Positions 62,919 to 64,000 of a stretch of 64,000 nt of DNA are shown in pieces. Origin of the DNA: Desulfobulbus oligotrophicus (GTDB lineage Bacteria; Desulfobacterota; Desulfobulbia; Desulfobulbales; Desulfobulbaceae). Numbering within the stretch: position 1 is the stretch's first letter; the number at the start of each line of letters is the position of its first letter. The stretch lies in contig NZ_CP054140.1 of assembly GCF_016446285.1 (NCBI RefSeq), positions 1,035,501-1,099,500 of the forward strand, given 5' to 3'. The notes under the pieces are model-generated. The model was not told where the DNA came from and searched no databases. It was given only the letters and a program-made list of their open reading frames with translations. A program made the translations under genes and the position numbers.

Positions 62919-64000
62919 TTAACCATCCTTGGGCTGCGGATTCAGTTTGAATTCCGGGGCCAGGCTGTTATCAATAACAACGGCCTGGCCATTGCGGAGC
63001 TTGAACACACCGGTGCTGACCACAGTCTGCCGTGGATCAAGCCCGGAGACAACCGCAACAAAATCACCACGCTGTTCACCAAGACGTACAAACTGATGGC
63101 GGACCACCTGGTGTGCCGGTGTTGTGTCCTCTTCAACAATGAAGACAGAATCAGAGTAGGGGGCATACAAAACAGCTGTTGACGGAATAGCCAGGACCGG
63201 TTCGGGTTCGGGTTGAATGACAGCAACGTTGACAAACATTCCGGGCCGGAGACGGTCCTCCGGATTCGTCACCGTGGCCTGTACCCGGATATTGCGGTTG
63301 CTGGTCTCAACTTCAGGATTGACAGCGGTGATGGTTCCGGACACAGACCAGCCGTTTGGCAGGGCATCGGAGGTGATCCGGACCGTGTAGCCCACCTGCA
63401 TCTGCCGCAACTGCTGCTGCGGGACCAGGAAGTTGACAAAGATTGGATCAAGCGCCTGCAGGCTGACAATCGGCGTATTTTCCTGGATGATCTGGCCAAT
63501 GTTGACCTGGCGGATCCCGAGTCGTCCGCTGAAGGGGGCACGGATGGTCTTCTTGTCGATGGTTGCCCTGATGATGTCGGCCTGGGCCAGTGCCTGTTTA
63601 AGCTGCGCCTCGGCGTTATCATAGTTGGCTTCGGCCACTGTCTTGGTGGCCAGCATCTTTCTGGTGCGTTCAAATGTCACCCTGGCCAGGGCAACGGCTG
63701 CTTCCGCAGATCGCAATTGTGCAGTTTCGGCGGCAATGTCCTGCTGCACCAGCAGGTCGCCTGCTTTGATAAGCACACCGGGTTCAAAGGCGATATCTGT
63801 TATCTTACCGGTCAGCTCTGCTGCCACAGTTACGCCCTGGACCGCTTCCAGGGTGCCGGTTGCGGTGACGAGCGATTCCCAGGACTGTGATTCCACCTGT
63901 GTGGTTGTCACCACTTCCGGCGGGATCTGTACAGCTTTTCCCTGTTTGATCAGGGTGCCGATCTGCAGTGCCTTGATACCGGCCAGGACACCAACAATCA
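62919..64000 (-). CDS. RND membrane-fusion (periplasmic adaptor) protein, 5' end cut off by the window
   Basis: At least 360 residues of an HlyD/AcrA-type adaptor; the frame runs past 64000 with no start. The visible part contains the barrel-sandwich lipoyl half-motif GVTVAAELTGKITDIAFEPG and an alpha-helical hairpin (about 60 residues of Ala/Gln/Lys-rich helix). The second lipoyl half with IRAPFSGRLGIRQVNIGQII follows, then the beta-barrel. The upstream end, VGVLAGIKALQIG, looks like the exit of an N-terminal membrane anchor. It pairs with the RND transporter downstream. Confidence 0.93.
   Translation of the reverse strand, partial: IVGVLAGIKALQIGTLIKQGKAVQIPPEVVTTTQVESQSWESLVTATGTLEAVQGVTVAAELTGKITDIAFEPGVLIKAGDLLVQQDIAAETAQLRSAEAAVALARVTFERTRKMLATKTVAEANYDNAEAQLKQALAQADIIRATIDKKTIRAPFSGRLGIRQVNIGQIIQENTPIVSLQALDPIFVNFLVPQQQLRQMQVGYTVRITSDALPNGWSVSGTITAVNPEVETSNRNIRVQATVTNPEDRLRPGMFVNVAVIQPEPEPVLAIPSTAVLYAPYSDSVFIVEEDTTPAHQVVRHQFVRLGEQRGDFVAVVSGLDPRQTVVSTGVFKLRNGQAVVIDNSLAPEFKLNPQPKDG

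Noticed and set aside
1-64000. CRISPR arrays, insertion sequences, integrases and prophage genes
   Set aside because: No regularly spaced repeats, transposase, recombinase or phage structural gene was seen in any frame. The encapsulin is of the stand-alone HK97-fold type with cargo, not a phage capsid operon.

Overview
The window reads as chromosomal DNA of an anaerobic, mesophilic Desulfobacterota bacterium, most likely of the Desulfobulbales/Desulfovibrio-like sulfate-reducer type. The evidence is gene content: a molybdenum aldehyde oxidoreductase very close to Desulfovibrio gigas Mop, the accessory gene set known by Desulfovibrio vulgaris locus names (DVU_1551 to DVU_1558 families), a SelD that itself carries selenocysteine, iron-dependent alcohol dehydrogenases under an NtrC-type regulator, and a type 1 encapsulin. 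Genus cannot be settled from sequence reading alone. Coding density is high. Exceptions are a few gaps of 300-800 bp and short AT-rich or decayed patches next to tRNA genes.

Layout. 1-6.2 kb (+): end of a polysaccharide/O-antigen locus with a CapD-like 3' end, the four-gene dTDP-L-rhamnose pathway (rfbBDAC), a rhamnosyltransferase-like GT2, a sugar epimerase and an initiating sugar-phosphate transferase. 6.2-13.4 kb (-): purL, a B12-type radical SAM protein and prfC. 13.4-16.2 kb: a tRNA-Leu neighbourhood with a decayed YqgA/DUF554 gene. It also holds an encapsulated ferritin plus encapsulin cassette lying between two copies of a tRNA-Leu-associated repeat. 16.2-22.3 kb (+): rsmB, a small conserved protein, an M24 aminopeptidase, PIN-PhoH, a small unknown protein, pyrF and a nitroreductase.

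22.3-32.2 kb (+): alcohol/aldehyde metabolism. An Fe-alcohol dehydrogenase, a PAS histidine kinase and an NtrC-family regulator are followed by two perfect 15-bp palindromes and a textbook sigma-54 promoter in front of a second Fe-ADH gene. That second gene is broken by an inferred 88-bp internal deletion. The Mop-type aldehyde oxidoreductase follows. 32.4-41 kb (+): eight tightly packed or overlapping genes of the DVU_1558-to-1551 type: a flavin/Fe-S dicluster protein, a rubredoxin-like protein, a methyltransferase, a C-GCAxxG-C-C protein, a multi-cluster radical SAM protein (TrsS type, Cys form), a PaaK-like CoA ligase, XdhC, and a MocA-like nucleotidyltransferase fused to an HD domain. This is the best candidate for an incompletely described system. 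XdhC and MocA explain maturation of the Mo cofactor, but the remaining genes have no assigned job.

41-49 kb: purF (-), selenoprotein selD (+), then a (-) series of zinc-ribbon coiled-coil protein, RNase H, RNase P RNA, ispD, ispF and an M20 peptidase, with nif3 and a CAT-anticodon tRNA upstream. 49-58 kb: an M48 protease with TPRs, an HD-GYP-like membrane protein (-), surE, endonuclease IV, ilvE, and groES-groEL behind TTGAAC palindromes. 58.4-64 kb: a second CAT-anticodon tRNA followed by a degenerate partial copy of itself and an AT-rich orphan membrane gene, then an RND efflux pump and its membrane-fusion partner (-), the latter running off the window.
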